Origin: Leishmania donovani
Lineage: Eukaryota; Euglenozoa; Kinetoplastea; Trypanosomatida; Trypanosomatidae
Assembly: GCF_000227135.1 (NCBI RefSeq)
Contig: NC_018243.1
Location: 291,997 to 355,996, forward strand
Direction of reading: 5' to 3'
DNA: 64,000 bases
The notes beneath the pieces were generated by a model that ran no database searches, was not told the DNA's origin, and was given only the letters and a program-made list of their open reading frames with translations. Within the stretch, counting starts at the first letter, position 1; each line of letters starts with the position of its first letter. A program made the translations under genes and the position numbers. Shown piece after piece: positions 40,986-50,804 of the stretch.

Positions 40986-41573
40986 TCAGTGTCCAGCTGA
41001 TGATCGGCTGGCCCACGCAGCGAGCTCGTCAAAGGGCACCTGGCCGGAGCCGTTGTCGTCGATTTCCTTGAAGATTGTGTCCGGATCCTCAATGACAAGG
41101 CCCCACTCACCCATCTTCGGCACGGCGGCCTTGAACTCCCTCGCGTCCACCAGCATGTTGCCGGAGGTGTCGATCTCGTCAAACATGACGGTGAGCTCGA
41201 GGTAGTCGTATATGTAGCACAGTATCAGCCGAAACTCAAGAAATTCGACAACCTCGTCGTCGCATTGGCCGACGCCAGAGGTGTTGCCCATGCTCTTTGC
41301 CTTAGTGAAGGCACGTTTCACGATGCTGCGCAGGCGCGTCGTAAACTCATCGAGCTGGAGGATGCTCACACAGCCCTGGTAGACCTCCTCCATCGTGAGC
41401 TTTTCCGTGTCGCTCTGGCAGAACCTCTTAAAAAGCTCGATGTGGAGCTCCTTGTCCTCGGGCGTCTTCTGGCGGGGCAGGCGCTGACAAATTTTCTCCC
41501 ACGCGACCTTGCGGTCAGCGGCAGTCTTGTCCTCGCTGGGCTTCCGGGCAGCCTTGGTAGCGTTGCAGCCCAT
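40986..41573 (-). CDS. Calflagin / flagellar calcium-binding protein (FCaBP)
   Basis: 195 residues from the ATG at 41573 (MGCNATKAARK); the in-frame MLIT extension four codons upstream is less likely. The MGC start gives a myristoylation/palmitoylation signal as in T. brucei calflagins and T. cruzi FCaBP, which sit on the inner face of the flagellar membrane in lipid rafts. The body follows the family: AAADRKVAWEKICQRLPRQKT-like segment (residues 18-37), a degenerate first EF-hand (FCQSDTEKLTMEEV), VEFLEFRLILCYIYDYLELT (109-128), EF3 with loop 135-146 (DTSGNMLVDARE) and a canonical EF4 with loop 172-183 (DDNGSGQVPFDE). It is the first gene of the leftward transcription unit. A 12-nt A run lies in the mRNA leader 14 nt before the start. 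In this window it is single copy, with the giant relative just downstream. Confidence 0.92.
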   Translation of the reverse strand: MGCNATKAARKPSEDKTAADRKVAWEKICQRLPRQKTPEDKELHIELFKRFCQSDTEKLTMEEVYQGCVSILQLDEFTTRLRSIVKRAFTKAKSMGNTSGVGQCDDEVVEFLEFRLILCYIYDYLELTVMFDEIDTSGNMLVDAREFKAAVPKMGEWGLVIEDPDTIFKEIDDNGSGQVPFDELAAWASRSSAGH

Positions 41574-41686
41574 TGTGATGAGCACTATTTTTTTTTTTTC
41601 GGAAGTCAGCAGAGTGTCTTGAAATGAGTCTCTTCGCTGAAAAAATCACCGGTCCACAGGCAGTAATTGCTGCAATGTCGAATGTG

Positions 41687-41688
41687 CT
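41687..41688 (-). promoter_or_regulatory. Probable trans-splice acceptor of calflagin
   Basis: On the minus strand a T/C-rich tract (about 41745 to 41690) ends in CTAG at 41687-41688, about 115 nt before the calflagin start. Pattern-based call. Confidence 0.4.
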
Positions 41689-44600
41689 AGACGTAGACGA
41701 TGAAGAGACGCAGAAAGGCGACAGTAATCGATGAAGAAAGTAAAGGTTTTTCGAGAGAGTACCCCCAAAGAGCATGGTTGCAGTTGCGATGGTGCGAAAA
41801 GACATAAGTGTCTCGCTGCAGTGAAAACTATGTATCGGATGAGCGATTCGTCATGAGTCACAAAGCAAGCGACTTCCAGTGGCGAAATCGGTTATCCTCT
41901 AGCTACCAAAATCATACGCTATGTGACTATTCTTGTCTCTAGTTTTGACAGAAAGTCAGCAGAAAGCTCGGTGGATTAATTCTTGTTTGTTGTTTTCAAC
42001 TTTACACCCTCAGCGAATGTCATTCTCGCTTCAGAGACGTAGCGGCACAATAAAAGAAGAAAATCACTAGGGCTGAGCTGCATTTGCCGACCCATCCTCG
42101 CTTCAGTTCCTCACGCCTCCTTCCAATCTAGAGAGCACTGTACAGAGCTGCACTTTACGCCTGTAGAAAGGCGCTCGTCAGCAAATCCTCGAGTCAGCGA
42201 TAAAGCCAGTGCATATGGTATGAGACTTTGCTCGAGAACCAGAGCGCGTGACTACACGCCCTCCTTCTAGTTGGCACTGTCAAAACACAACAAATTCTGT
42301 TCCCGCCAGTCACCCCCACCCCCTTCTACGCACGCCCGATAGCATTCAGAGCACCTTGCATGACTTTAAGGCGTCCACGAAAGTCTTTACAACCTTCGCG
42401 CGCTTGTACAGAACTTTCCCTCCACTCACCATCCTCCACCCCCCGACCTCTCTTTCCTCCTCGCCCTCAAAAATCCAAGTGACATCAACGTGGCATAGGG
42501 CTGACACAAGCACAAATTTCAACGCAACAACCACGCTTGAAACTAGGCTTAAACTCACCCTCCAGAAACAGAAAGGCAAGCGCAACGTTGCCTCCCAAAG
42601 CTCGACGAGCGCACTGAAGGCAGCCTTTGGAAAAATGGAAATAGAGGCTGGTCACCGAGTTGCCGTGGTCTCACTGCAGAAAAAAGAAAAGCAACTTTCA
42701 GCGTCGTCAAGACCTTCGGCGCCTTGCCAAACAGTGAGCTGCTCACACGCAGGGTGCGCTGAAGCCCGCCAGCCGCTGCACGCCGTGGTTCCCGGTGAGC
42801 GCTCTGAGGAACGAGGACCCCCCCCCAGCGAGGAGACCGCTACACCCCCAAACGAATCGCACCATATTTCTGATCCGCATCAAGTTATAGGCACCTACGA
42901 TGCAACTACGCACCAGACCTTAGCTGACAGGAAACCTCAGAGACTCGTACACGCAGCCATCCTTCTGGCACCGCCTTCAGCCCGGCGACCCGATAATGAC
43001 GCCTCCTCTACGCAGCGCTTTTGCAGAGTGCCCTTTCGTTTCGGCGGGAGAATGAGACGTGTGTTTGGGCGCCGAAACGGGAGTCCTTTGCATGTTGAGG
43101 AACCAACAGCCTCCCCAGAAACGGTCCGCGGCGAGGTTGGCAGATACTGACTTTTGCCCCGATCCAATAGAGCACAAAATCAGAGCTACGAGAACCCCCA
43201 AAACACAACACGGGGAAACACCGCTATTGCCCTTTTTGAACGAAGCGAGAAGCCGGAAACCCCCTTATCACACAAAATTCACCCCGCCCACGCGGCAGCG
43301 AAGTAACGAAGCGACGGACCGCAGAAGCTCGCAAAAATACCACAGCCGCCCCGCAAGGACACATTCTGACGAGCCGGCCGCGGCCCCCCTTTCCAAAAAA
43401 AGCCCCCGTTTCCCCCGAACAAAGAGCCGAACGCCCCGGCCCCACACCTGAAGGTTTTCAAAAAAACGCAACGGCCCCCAGCATCCTTCCCGATGCGCAA
43501 AAAAGGAGTATTTCCAAACCTTAGCTTCACTGAAACCAATCCCCCAAAAACACGTTGTTGCTGTCGACACCCCTTCTTTGCTGTTCCGAAAAAAGAGCCA
43601 TACTGCCGCAGCGCGCCGAAGCGCCACCAACTCGTGCACGCACAGCTACGCCCATAAGGACGGTGAAAAGATAAGATTAAGGGAAGAACACCAGGCATGG
43701 TTTGACGGAAGGATATTGACCGGAAAAGACGGAAAGAAATTTCACGTAAGCCCATGTGCGCCACAACGCCTTTTACAGAAACCAAAGTAAGGCGAAAGCT
43801 CCCCAAGGGCTCCTTTGCAGAACGCCCAAGGATTGTTGGGATCGTTGAATAACGCCGTGGCTGCCGAGCGGACCCAGTGTAGACTTAGACACGACCTTCC
43901 GAAGACAGCGCCCTGGCGGCCTTACCGCCAACGCCGTCGTTAATAACTCAACAGTTGCCGGGGGCTACATGACGCACCTTCGGACTTTAATTATTTTTAT
44001 CAGCTTAACAAAACATCTAGAATGCTGGCGCCCGAGGGTCGAAGACATCGTGCACAAAAAAAGGTTCCCCGGGTTTGGTTTTTGCGAACCTTTGTCACCA
44101 GGTGAGCAGATTTTTTAAACTGCGGCTGTTTGGCTGCTGCTTCAAAGAAGAAAGGGACCCCATAACCAAAATAGAGAAACAAACAGAGAAACGGACGCCC
44201 CGCCCACCGCAAATACCCCTGCCGCCGCCAAAAGCACGATTTTTTACCGCCCCCCCCCCCCACAAATGGCATTACGCCGCCGTCTTCCAACCACCAAAAA
44301 GCTGCGGATTACAAAAAAACTGCCAAACAAAAAAGCCGTTGCCCTCGCCCCCCTTGCGTTTATCACTTCGTAGGAGTCGGCGCCCAGGGGCTACCTAAGT
44401 GGGTGGCTTTGGCGCTATCCATGGTAAAGTCAAAACACACTCCTTTCAAGGACGAGCCATCGTTTGCCCTTGCCAACTTAAGAAAAAGCCACCCGTGTAA
44501 GCGAAGGTGGCCCGCCGTTAAAGATGCCAGCGACCATACCCCGGGCGACGGCGCGGCCGGCGTCGCCATTCGGGGGCCCCCTCTAAAAAAGAAACACACA

Positions 44601-47185
44601 CCAACAACGCACACCCCGGGGAGGGGGGGGGAATGAGAATGACCTTTGGGGGGCGCCCCTACTTCCACGGTTTTTTCAAAGCCCCTCTTCCTTTCCATGG
44701 TGGTGGGGTGGCCGCGCAAGGCTGGCTTTTCGGGAACTCATAAATAGGCGTTTGCGCGGCGTTTGGCGCCGAAGAGGGGCCAGCCATAGAGGCCCATTTC
44801 CCAGCCACAACCGGCGTTGGCCCCCTGCCCCCAACACCGTGCCCTGTTTCCGGGCCCCAAAGAGCCCCCACGAGTGTTTTCAGTTTTCAGGGCAGAGCAG
44901 GTTGTCTATAATTATTTTCCTTTGCGTATTGAACATGTATGGCCTTCGAAAACCGGCAATTTTTTTTTAAGACCAAAAACCAGCTGGTTCGACACCCACA
45001 TGTGCTGGATTCACATCCTGCATCAAATGTTTCCCGCGGGCTATTCTTTTCCCTTCCTTTGCATAGTCGTGTTTTGCTCTTGTGGCTGAGCCCCCCCTCA
45101 ACACTCGCTTTTTTTGTGCCAATGAAGTCCCGCATTGCGTCCTTGCAGAAGACTTCCCCTTAATCCAAAGTAGACGCTTTGCTAAAGGGTGGGATGCTGA
45201 AAGCCATGGCTGGTGTTTGTTTTGGCTTCTGATTTGGTTGTCAGTTGCGCGGGCCGAAAGCTTTTCAATTCCAAAGCCCGCGGGGAGCCTTTGCGCCACA
45301 AACATAGCGTAAGGCTCCCGAAGAATTTTCTTTATCCTCCATTTGGCAATGCTTTGCTTGGATTTCCCATTCGCTGCGTGCAATGCTGCCCGGTCCAAGA
45401 AGCTTTCGGCGAAGCGTACGCTGAAATGAAAATACTCATCAATTTCAAAAAAGAGCGATGAGAAGCAGCTTGTGGTTTACAACTTCTAGCCAAAGGGGGG
45501 AAAAGAAAATAAATATAAGAGGGGGGGGGGGCTTTCCATCAACACGGCGGCCCGTTATTTTGGCAGAAACTCTTATCGGGCCCTGGGCTTTCTCTTCTGT
45601 TCGCGCTGTTGTGTGTGTGGGTGGGGAGTTTGCCCGATGGCGCATGGATTTGTGGAAGTCAATGTCTGTAATTGTGACGCTTGTTGTGATCCTGAGGTAT
45701 TTCGGACACCTTTTGTTCTAAACCGGGGCTTTTTTTCACTGCCAACCCGCCAGCGTTGGTGGGGACGAGGTGCGTTTGTCCCCCGTATCGCGGCGCAAAA
45801 AGTGAGTAGGCAAAGATGGGTGAAAGGGTGGGGGGGGGGGGTGAAAGAAAATAAAATGCACAGTTCTTTTTTTCGTTCGCTTTTTTTTGCGGCTTCTTTT
45901 GGCCTTTGCTTCTAAGCCTTGCTTTGCTTGGGGCTGCTTGATTTCACCCCTTCTAAGGGAATGTGCCGTGATCGCTTGGGGGGGGGGGCTTCTCCAGGAT
46001 CTTAAAACACAATCGAAGATCGGAGCATGATTTTTGTCACAAAAAGGGTCGGCTAGAGCTTTGTTGCTGGGAAGACTTTTTGGGGTGAAAAAAGGGCTGT
46101 GGTGATAAAGGTCATTTATGGCGGCTCTAAAATAATCCCGCTGGGGCGTTTGATCGCCGATAAGCTCATTCGGGGACTTGTTATTGTTGACGTGGGGGTG
46201 GGTATGGTGAGAAAAGGAAACAACGGCAGAACACGCGCGGGGCCCATTGTAGAGACTATTTGTACTGAAGTGGTCCAGTGGAAAAGAAACAAACACCGGC
46301 GCATCTGGAATTGAAGAGGTTTCCCCAAGGGCATATCGTTGCTGTTTTCAAGCCGGTGCACCTGACTTGTTGTTTATTCACTTTGACGCAGCATTTTTTA
46401 TCTTTTGTCCCCCCCCCAGTGCTTGTCGATGTCTCCTGGAAAGTGTCGGTGTATCTTTTCGTTCGGGCCGCGCTTTTTTTGTCCCTTAGCCGCGGTTGTG
46501 CCTTTTCGCCTTGGTCCAGAGGCTCTTTTTCCCCGGCGGCAGGAAGCTGAAGCTAATGTGCGCATGTTCTCGGGTGTATCAGTCGTGAATACTCCGATCT
46601 TTTCAGATCATGCCATAAATTCGGGTGAAGGCCGCAGTTGGAGAGGAAGAGGCGCGCCCGCTCTGTGGCTCGAGGGGGCGCCACGGGGTCGGGGCGGGGG
46701 GGTGCGGCAAAAATCGTGTTCTTGGTAGCATGGTGCGGCCCGCGCTGACCTCGTGGGTGTGGTGTTGCCACCCTTTTGAAGGTCTTGTCCCTGCAGAGGG
46801 TGGTTGCTTCGAGGTGGGTTGTTTTTTTTATGTTCTACGCTGAAGGGGGGGGGGTGGGCGGGTGCCGGGGATGGCGTCAAGTATGAATCGTGGCTGGCTT
46901 GACCCTCGGGGCCCCATCTTGCTAAGTGGAGGGTGTATGCAACCAGCGTTGCTGGAGGGTCATGCCTGAGAGCTTTTCGAAGTCGCAACACGAAAGTGCT
47001 AGTTTGGCCCAAAGACAGGCTCAGCTAGGGTTGCTTCACAACATGTAATGGTATTTGTAGGACATTGCAGCAGCTGACAGGCTCGCACTCAGTCTTGCGT
47101 GGAAAACTGACCACCTGCGTTTGCAGCTCCGCTTGGCGATCCTCATGCTTTTCTCCTCCGTCTGTTCAATCTTCTCTCTCTTTGC

Positions 47186-47187
47186 AG
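47186..47187 (+). promoter_or_regulatory. Probable trans-splice acceptor of VPS20
   Basis: A T/C-rich tract (47149-47183, ending CTCTCTCTTTGCAG) precedes this AG, 57 nt before the VPS20 start. It also marks the first mRNA of the rightward unit. Confidence 0.6.
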
Positions 47188-47244
47188 CTCCTTGCAATAC
47201 ACATCGCATCACTTGAGATTGTTGAGGGTGATCCGCTCTCAAAA

Positions 47245-47907
47245 ATGGGACTCAGCGAATCGAAGCCAAAGTTGTCTCAGACGGCAGCGAAGCCGGAGAA
47301 GTCGCAAATCACACCTTCTGACAAAGCACGCCTCCAGCTGAAGCTTCAGCGAGACAATGTACAGGCAGCTATTCGTAAGTATGAACGCGTTGCGGACCTG
47401 GAGCATGAGAAAGCGAAGGAGTTCATGCGTGTAGGGAACAGGCGCAAGGCGCTATACTGTCTTAAGCGAGAGAAGGCGCAGCAGTCGCAGATCTCTATAG
47501 TGACCGACATGTTAGACAATATCCAGCACCTGATCGATACTGTCGAGTTTTCCCAGATTCAAAGGGAGGTAGCCGCGGCCATGAAGGACGGCAAGTGCGA
47601 GCTGGACAACCTGAACAAAATGCTTGATATCGATGACATCGAAAGGCTCATGAATGAAGCAAGTGAATCTATTGAAGAGGCTAACCAGATCAACGCTGTA
47701 CTTAGCCAGCCTCTTGCCGGGCTTCCCGACGACGACGAGCTGCTGCGCGAGTTGGAGCAATCCGCTGGTACACAGAAAGTCGACCAGGAACTCCCCAATC
47801 TTACAGTGCCTAGCCATACCCTTCCTCAAAAGGAATCGAAGTTCAAGAGGAAAGAGGAAGAGAACGAGCAATACGAAGATGCTGTACCTGCTCGTCAGTA
47901 TGCTTAG
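47245..47907 (+). CDS. VPS20: ESCRT-III subunit VPS20 / CHMP6
   Basis: 220 residues from the ATG at 47245; the in-frame upstream stretch crosses the splice acceptor and is not coding. The start MGLSESKPK fits N-myristoylation, a property of VPS20/CHMP6. The Snf7 core is seen from SDKARLQLKLQRDNVQ (about 30-45) through VGNRRKALYCLKREKAQQ, DTVEFSQIQREVAAAM, LDNLNKMLDIDDIERLMNE and ASESIEEANQINAVL, with the acidic DDDELLRELEQ near residue 165. Segment order and length match human CHMP6. VPS20 links ESCRT-II to Snf7 polymerisation in multivesicular body formation. A CDS-internal alternative start is not needed. It is the first gene of the rightward transcription unit. Confidence 0.92.
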   Translation: MGLSESKPKLSQTAAKPEKSQITPSDKARLQLKLQRDNVQAAIRKYERVADLEHEKAKEFMRVGNRRKALYCLKREKAQQSQISIVTDMLDNIQHLIDTVEFSQIQREVAAAMKDGKCELDNLNKMLDIDDIERLMNEASESIEEANQINAVLSQPLAGLPDDDELLRELEQSAGTQKVDQELPNLTVPSHTLPQKESKFKRKEEENEQYEDAVPARQYA

Positions 47908-48136
47908 TAAGCTACCGAGCTCTTGTTTTCAAGAAGCTACTCTGCATTAATATTGCGTGTAGATGCAACAGTGAAACAAAACAAAGGCAAAATTTGCTGC
48001 TCCCCATGCTGAAGTCGTGGTATGAATTCAATTCCACTCTCGGCAAGGTGAGAGCCATGGTTCTCAGTGCTACCGATTCGCCGTATGTGCACCTCTTGAT
48101 GATCTTCTATCTTTCCTTTCCCGTTTCCTTCTTTCT

Positions 48137-48138
48137 AG
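48137..48138 (+). promoter_or_regulatory. Probable trans-splice acceptor of the dynein light chain gene
   Basis: A T/C-rich tract (about 48090-48136) ends in TTTCTAG at 48137-48138, 41 nt before the ATG at 48179. Confidence 0.55.
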
Positions 48139-48178
48139 TCTGCAACGAAGTCCTACAGTAGCATCCTTGCCTAAGCAA

Positions 48179-48517
48179 ATGGATACCAAAATCAAAGAGC
48201 CAGAAGGGCCGTGCAACCTCGAATATGTCCGTCGCTACACTCACTCTCTTAACTACCCGCTGGAGAAGACGAGCGATATGTCCGAGGAGATGCGAGCTGA
48301 CTGCAAAGAGATTGTGGTCAACGCGTTGGAGAAGCACGAGGATAGCTACGAGATGGCTGCCAAGTATGTCAAGGAGCAGATGGACAAGAAGTTCGGACCT
48401 TCCTGGCATTGTGTTATTGGAGAGGGATTCGGATTTGAGATCACCTATGAGGTGAAGCACCTGATGTACATGTTCCATAGGGGTTTCATTGCTATTGTCG
48501 TGTTCAAGGGCCTCTAA
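48179..48517 (+). CDS. DNAL4: Dynein light chain, LC8 superfamily, DNAL4 (axonemal LC10) type
   Basis: 112 residues from the ATG at 48179; four more in-frame codons upstream begin with TTG. The LC8 fold is complete: SDMSEEMRADCKEIVVNALE (helix 1), SYEMAAKYVKEQMDKKFGPS (helix 2), WHCVIGEGFGFEITYEVKHL (strands 2-3) and a final strand IAIVVFKGL. The GEGFGFEIT phrase and the RRYTHSL-N-terminal extension point to the axonemal DNAL4/LC10 type rather than the canonical LC8 hub, which reads GRNFGSYVT there. It is expected in outer-arm dynein of the flagellum. It is separated from VPS20 by 271 nt and from the next gene by 317 nt. Confidence 0.88.
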   Translation: MDTKIKEPEGPCNLEYVRRYTHSLNYPLEKTSDMSEEMRADCKEIVVNALEKHEDSYEMAAKYVKEQMDKKFGPSWHCVIGEGFGFEITYEVKHLMYMFHRGFIAIVVFKGL

Positions 48518-48834
48518 GGTGGTGTTTATAGCACTTTGACTTCTCATGTATACAGCTTTACGGAAGAAACGCAAGAAATTGAGCTGCCATCTCAGCGGGC
48601 CACGGCTACAATGACGTAGGTTCATCTGCGCAGGTTGGAATACTCAGCGCAAAAGGTGTCAGAGATGCCATGGATGACAACTTGTCTTCCTTTCGATTTG
48701 CCAGTGCTTTCTCTACGTGTGTGTGTGTGAGCGGAGTATTCGTGAGGCTATGCTGTCATTGTGTCCCCCACTCTCTCTTGTCGTGCGAAAGAACCAGTAT
48801 CTTTCCGACCACCACGTTTTCAAGTACCACAGTG
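48518..48834 (+). other. Short intergenic region with splice acceptor candidate
   Basis: 3' UTR of the dynein light chain gene and leader of the GT4 gene. A CT-rich tract at about 48765-48780 precedes an AG at 48790-48791. No gene seen. Confidence 0.5.
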
Positions 48835-50229
48835 ATGGCCAAGGAGTGGCTGATCTTCGCCTTGGGCACTAACAACTGGCAAGGGTCAGGGCAGTTTGCC
48901 CCTGGGTCTGGTATTCTCCACCAAGGACAGCACATTGCCATGAACTCACTGGAAAAGTGCCACTGCTACTCGATTTGGCCCTCTGATCTCCAAAAGACCC
49001 CAACGGATCGTGATGACTACCGCGTGTACGAGATTCCTCACCCGATTCCCATCTGCGAGAGTGTCGGACCACAGAGCAGCAAGAGATGGCACTCTATGAC
49101 CGACGAGGAAGTAACAAGCTACTGCGACAATCTGCTGAAGGAGTGCACTGACTTCATCGAGTACATCGAGAATAAGCACGGCAAGCGTATCAACCTCTTT
49201 CTCGCTCATCATTGCTTCATGAATCCTGTGATTATGTCTGAGATCAACGAGCGTCGTGTGGCACAAGGGATTCCGAAGGTGCCACTTGTGGTCTTCGCGC
49301 ATGGCACAGCTCTCAAGATGTACGAGAATGAAATCAACAAGTTACCAGAGTTTCCCATGAAGTACTACGACTGGATTCGCGGCACGAAGAATATCTTCGA
49401 GAGCACTGGTCATGTCTCCGGTGTTTTTGCCGTCTCGGCACCGCAGAAGAATAGCTTTGAAAAGCTGTTCCCACTTTTTCCCAAAGAGCGCGTCGCCATC
49501 ACACCCTGCGGCTACAACCAGCTGGTGTTCCATCCAATACAAGGGATGACACGCGAAAAGGCTTTCGGCCACATGCCCCAGGTTCTCTACGACGGATTCG
49601 ATGCCACCCAGCTCTCATCCGTGCAGCGCCACGTGGCTTCTGATCAACGCATCTCTGACGTGAACGCTTACGACAGGGTCGTTGTTTTTTGTGGCCGCTT
49701 TGCTCACTGGAAGCGGATCGACTCCGTCCTAAAGGCTGCCAGTATGTGGGAGAAAGAGGACAAGAGGATCCTTACTCTGATCTTTGGTGCCGGCTCTCAG
49801 GAAACTCGAAAGCTGTATGTGGACATGGCCTATCAGACGCTGGGGCTGAAAGACACCTTCTTCCTGGGACCTCAGAGTCAGCCTGATCTAGCCAACGTCT
49901 ACACTGTTGCGGATGTTTCTGTGTTCCCGAGCCATGATGAGCCCTTCGGACTTGTGTTCATCGAGTGCATGGGGTGCGGAACACCTGTGATCGGTGCCAA
50001 ATCCGGTGGCCCGCTGGACTTTGTCAACGACGAGGTTGGTGCCTTGGTGGACGAAGGTACAAACGACGAGGTTGCCGAGCGTGTCTATGCTGCGGTGAAG
50101 CAGGCTCTCGCGGAGGACTGGAAGAAGACAAAAGGGGACCAATGCGAGCAGTATGCGCTCAAGAAGTTCAGCCTCACCTCGCAGGCAGAACTGATGCTTC
50201 AGTTCGTGGAGAGCCACTTTACCAAGTGA
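48835..50229 (+). CDS. GT4-family glycosyltransferase, soluble
   Basis: 464 residues from the ATG at 48835 (MAKEWLIFALGTNNWQ). It has the two-Rossmann (GT-B) layout: an N-terminal domain with LFLAHHCFMNP and PLVVFAHGTALKMY, then ERVAITPCGYNQLVF (the ITPCGYN turn matches the GT4 'P-G-d---f' link), then the C-terminal domain RVVVFCGRFAHWKRID (the 'vGR---kKG-d' motif) and the donor-site motif EPFGLVFIE (369-377), which is the EX7E pair Glu369 and Glu377, followed by CMGCGTPVIGAKSGGP. There is no signal peptide or membrane helix, so it is probably cytosolic or organellar peripheral. Donor and acceptor are unknown; similar GT4 enzymes include sucrose-phosphate-synthase-like and mannosyltransferase families. 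The unusually close fit to bacterial-style GT4 is noted without claiming transfer. Confidence 0.85.
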   Translation: MAKEWLIFALGTNNWQGSGQFAPGSGILHQGQHIAMNSLEKCHCYSIWPSDLQKTPTDRDDYRVYEIPHPIPICESVGPQSSKRWHSMTDEEVTSYCDNLLKECTDFIEYIENKHGKRINLFLAHHCFMNPVIMSEINERRVAQGIPKVPLVVFAHGTALKMYENEINKLPEFPMKYYDWIRGTKNIFESTGHVSGVFAVSAPQKNSFEKLFPLFPKERVAITPCGYNQLVFHPIQGMTREKAFGHMPQVLYDGFDATQLSSVQRHVASDQRISDVNAYDRVVVFCGRFAHWKRIDSVLKAASMWEKEDKRILTLIFGAGSQETRKLYVDMAYQTLGLKDTFFLGPQSQPDLANVYTVADVSVFPSHDEPFGLVFIECMGCGTPVIGAKSGGPLDFVNDEVGALVDEGTNDEVAERVYAAVKQALAEDWKKTKGDQCEQYALKKFSLTSQAELMLQFVESHFTK

Positions 50230-50804
50230 TAAGCTCGTGTGTGAAATATTTCTAGAGAGCTAACGGAACTCGTTCTCTCTGCCTCTTTCTTTTCGCGCCC
50301 TTTTTCACTTTCATACACAAACGCCTTGGTTTCATTCGTTACTTTTCATGCAATTGCAAGTGATTCTATCAGTGCGGCCTCTTCTTGGAGGCTGAATGTA
50401 TGAATACTTTGATCTATTTAAACACAGTTCTTTTGCTGGTGATTGTGTTCTTACCTTATCATCGAAAAACAAAAACTGTTCTCTTCCATTTATCACCATT
50501 GATCAAGCTCCTGCTTCTCACTAGTGTCCACTCAGCGGCCACAGCTCGATTCTCATCTCGCAACGTGTCTCTTTCCTCATGGCTGTCGCACTGCGCACTG
50601 GGAGACTTGCGCTATCGTGCGCGTTCTCTTTCTAGTCGTCAGGTGGAAAAGCAGCAAGTTTTCTACCTCGCAGCCCCACGTACTTGCGCTCGCTCTACAA
50701 CAGCTTCTTCTTTTACTTTCTCTACTTCATACTTTCTCTCTTTGTCTCGCTTTCCCTCATGTGATTGGCAGAAACTCATTGAAAGTGTGAAGCAGCTCCA
50801 AGCG
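50230..50804 (+). other. Intergenic region, 0.58 kb
   Basis: 3' UTR of the GT4 gene and leader of the methyltransferase gene. Strong T/C-rich tracts at 50700-50760 end in GGCAG at 50770-50771, the likely splice acceptor 34 nt before the next ATG. A 140-codon in-frame extension of the next gene crosses this acceptor and is not coding. Confidence 0.65.

Larger units (their letters stand above)
41574..47244. promoter_or_regulatory. Divergent strand-switch region (bidirectional Pol II start zone)
   Basis: Genes run leftward from 41,573 and rightward from 47,245, so transcription must start in this 5.7-kb interval. In trypanosomatids such regions act as broad bidirectional start sites marked by acetylated H3 and variant histones. 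No gene is supported. The left half (about 42.2-44.9 kb) is A/C-rich on the plus strand; the right half (44.9-47.0 kb) is G/T-rich, so the RNA-like strand is G/T-rich on both sides. Long tracts include C12 at 44250-44261 and C9 at 42818-42826 on the left; G11 at 45521-45531, G12 at 45830-45841, G11 at 45978-45988 and G10 at 46845-46854 on the right; exceptions are G9 at 44623-44631 and C9 at 46409-46417. No tRNA or 5S gene was recognised. (CA)n repeats, common elsewhere, are absent. The boundaries given are the flanking start codons. Confidence 0.75.

Noticed and set aside
42248..43150. 300-codon plus-strand open frame in the strand-switch region
   Set aside because: It opens with GTG, has no ATG before about codon 129, lies in A/C-rich DNA where plus-strand stops are rare by composition, and reads no recognisable domain.
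44984..44994. Match to a tRNA B-box (GGTTCGA-NN-CC) in the start region
   Set aside because: The flanking bases do not form a T-arm stem and no A-box or acceptor stem could be drawn.
47065..47244. 60-codon in-frame N-terminal extension of VPS20
   Set aside because: It contains the pyrimidine tract and AG splice acceptor, and the myristoylation-type start MGLSES follows it.
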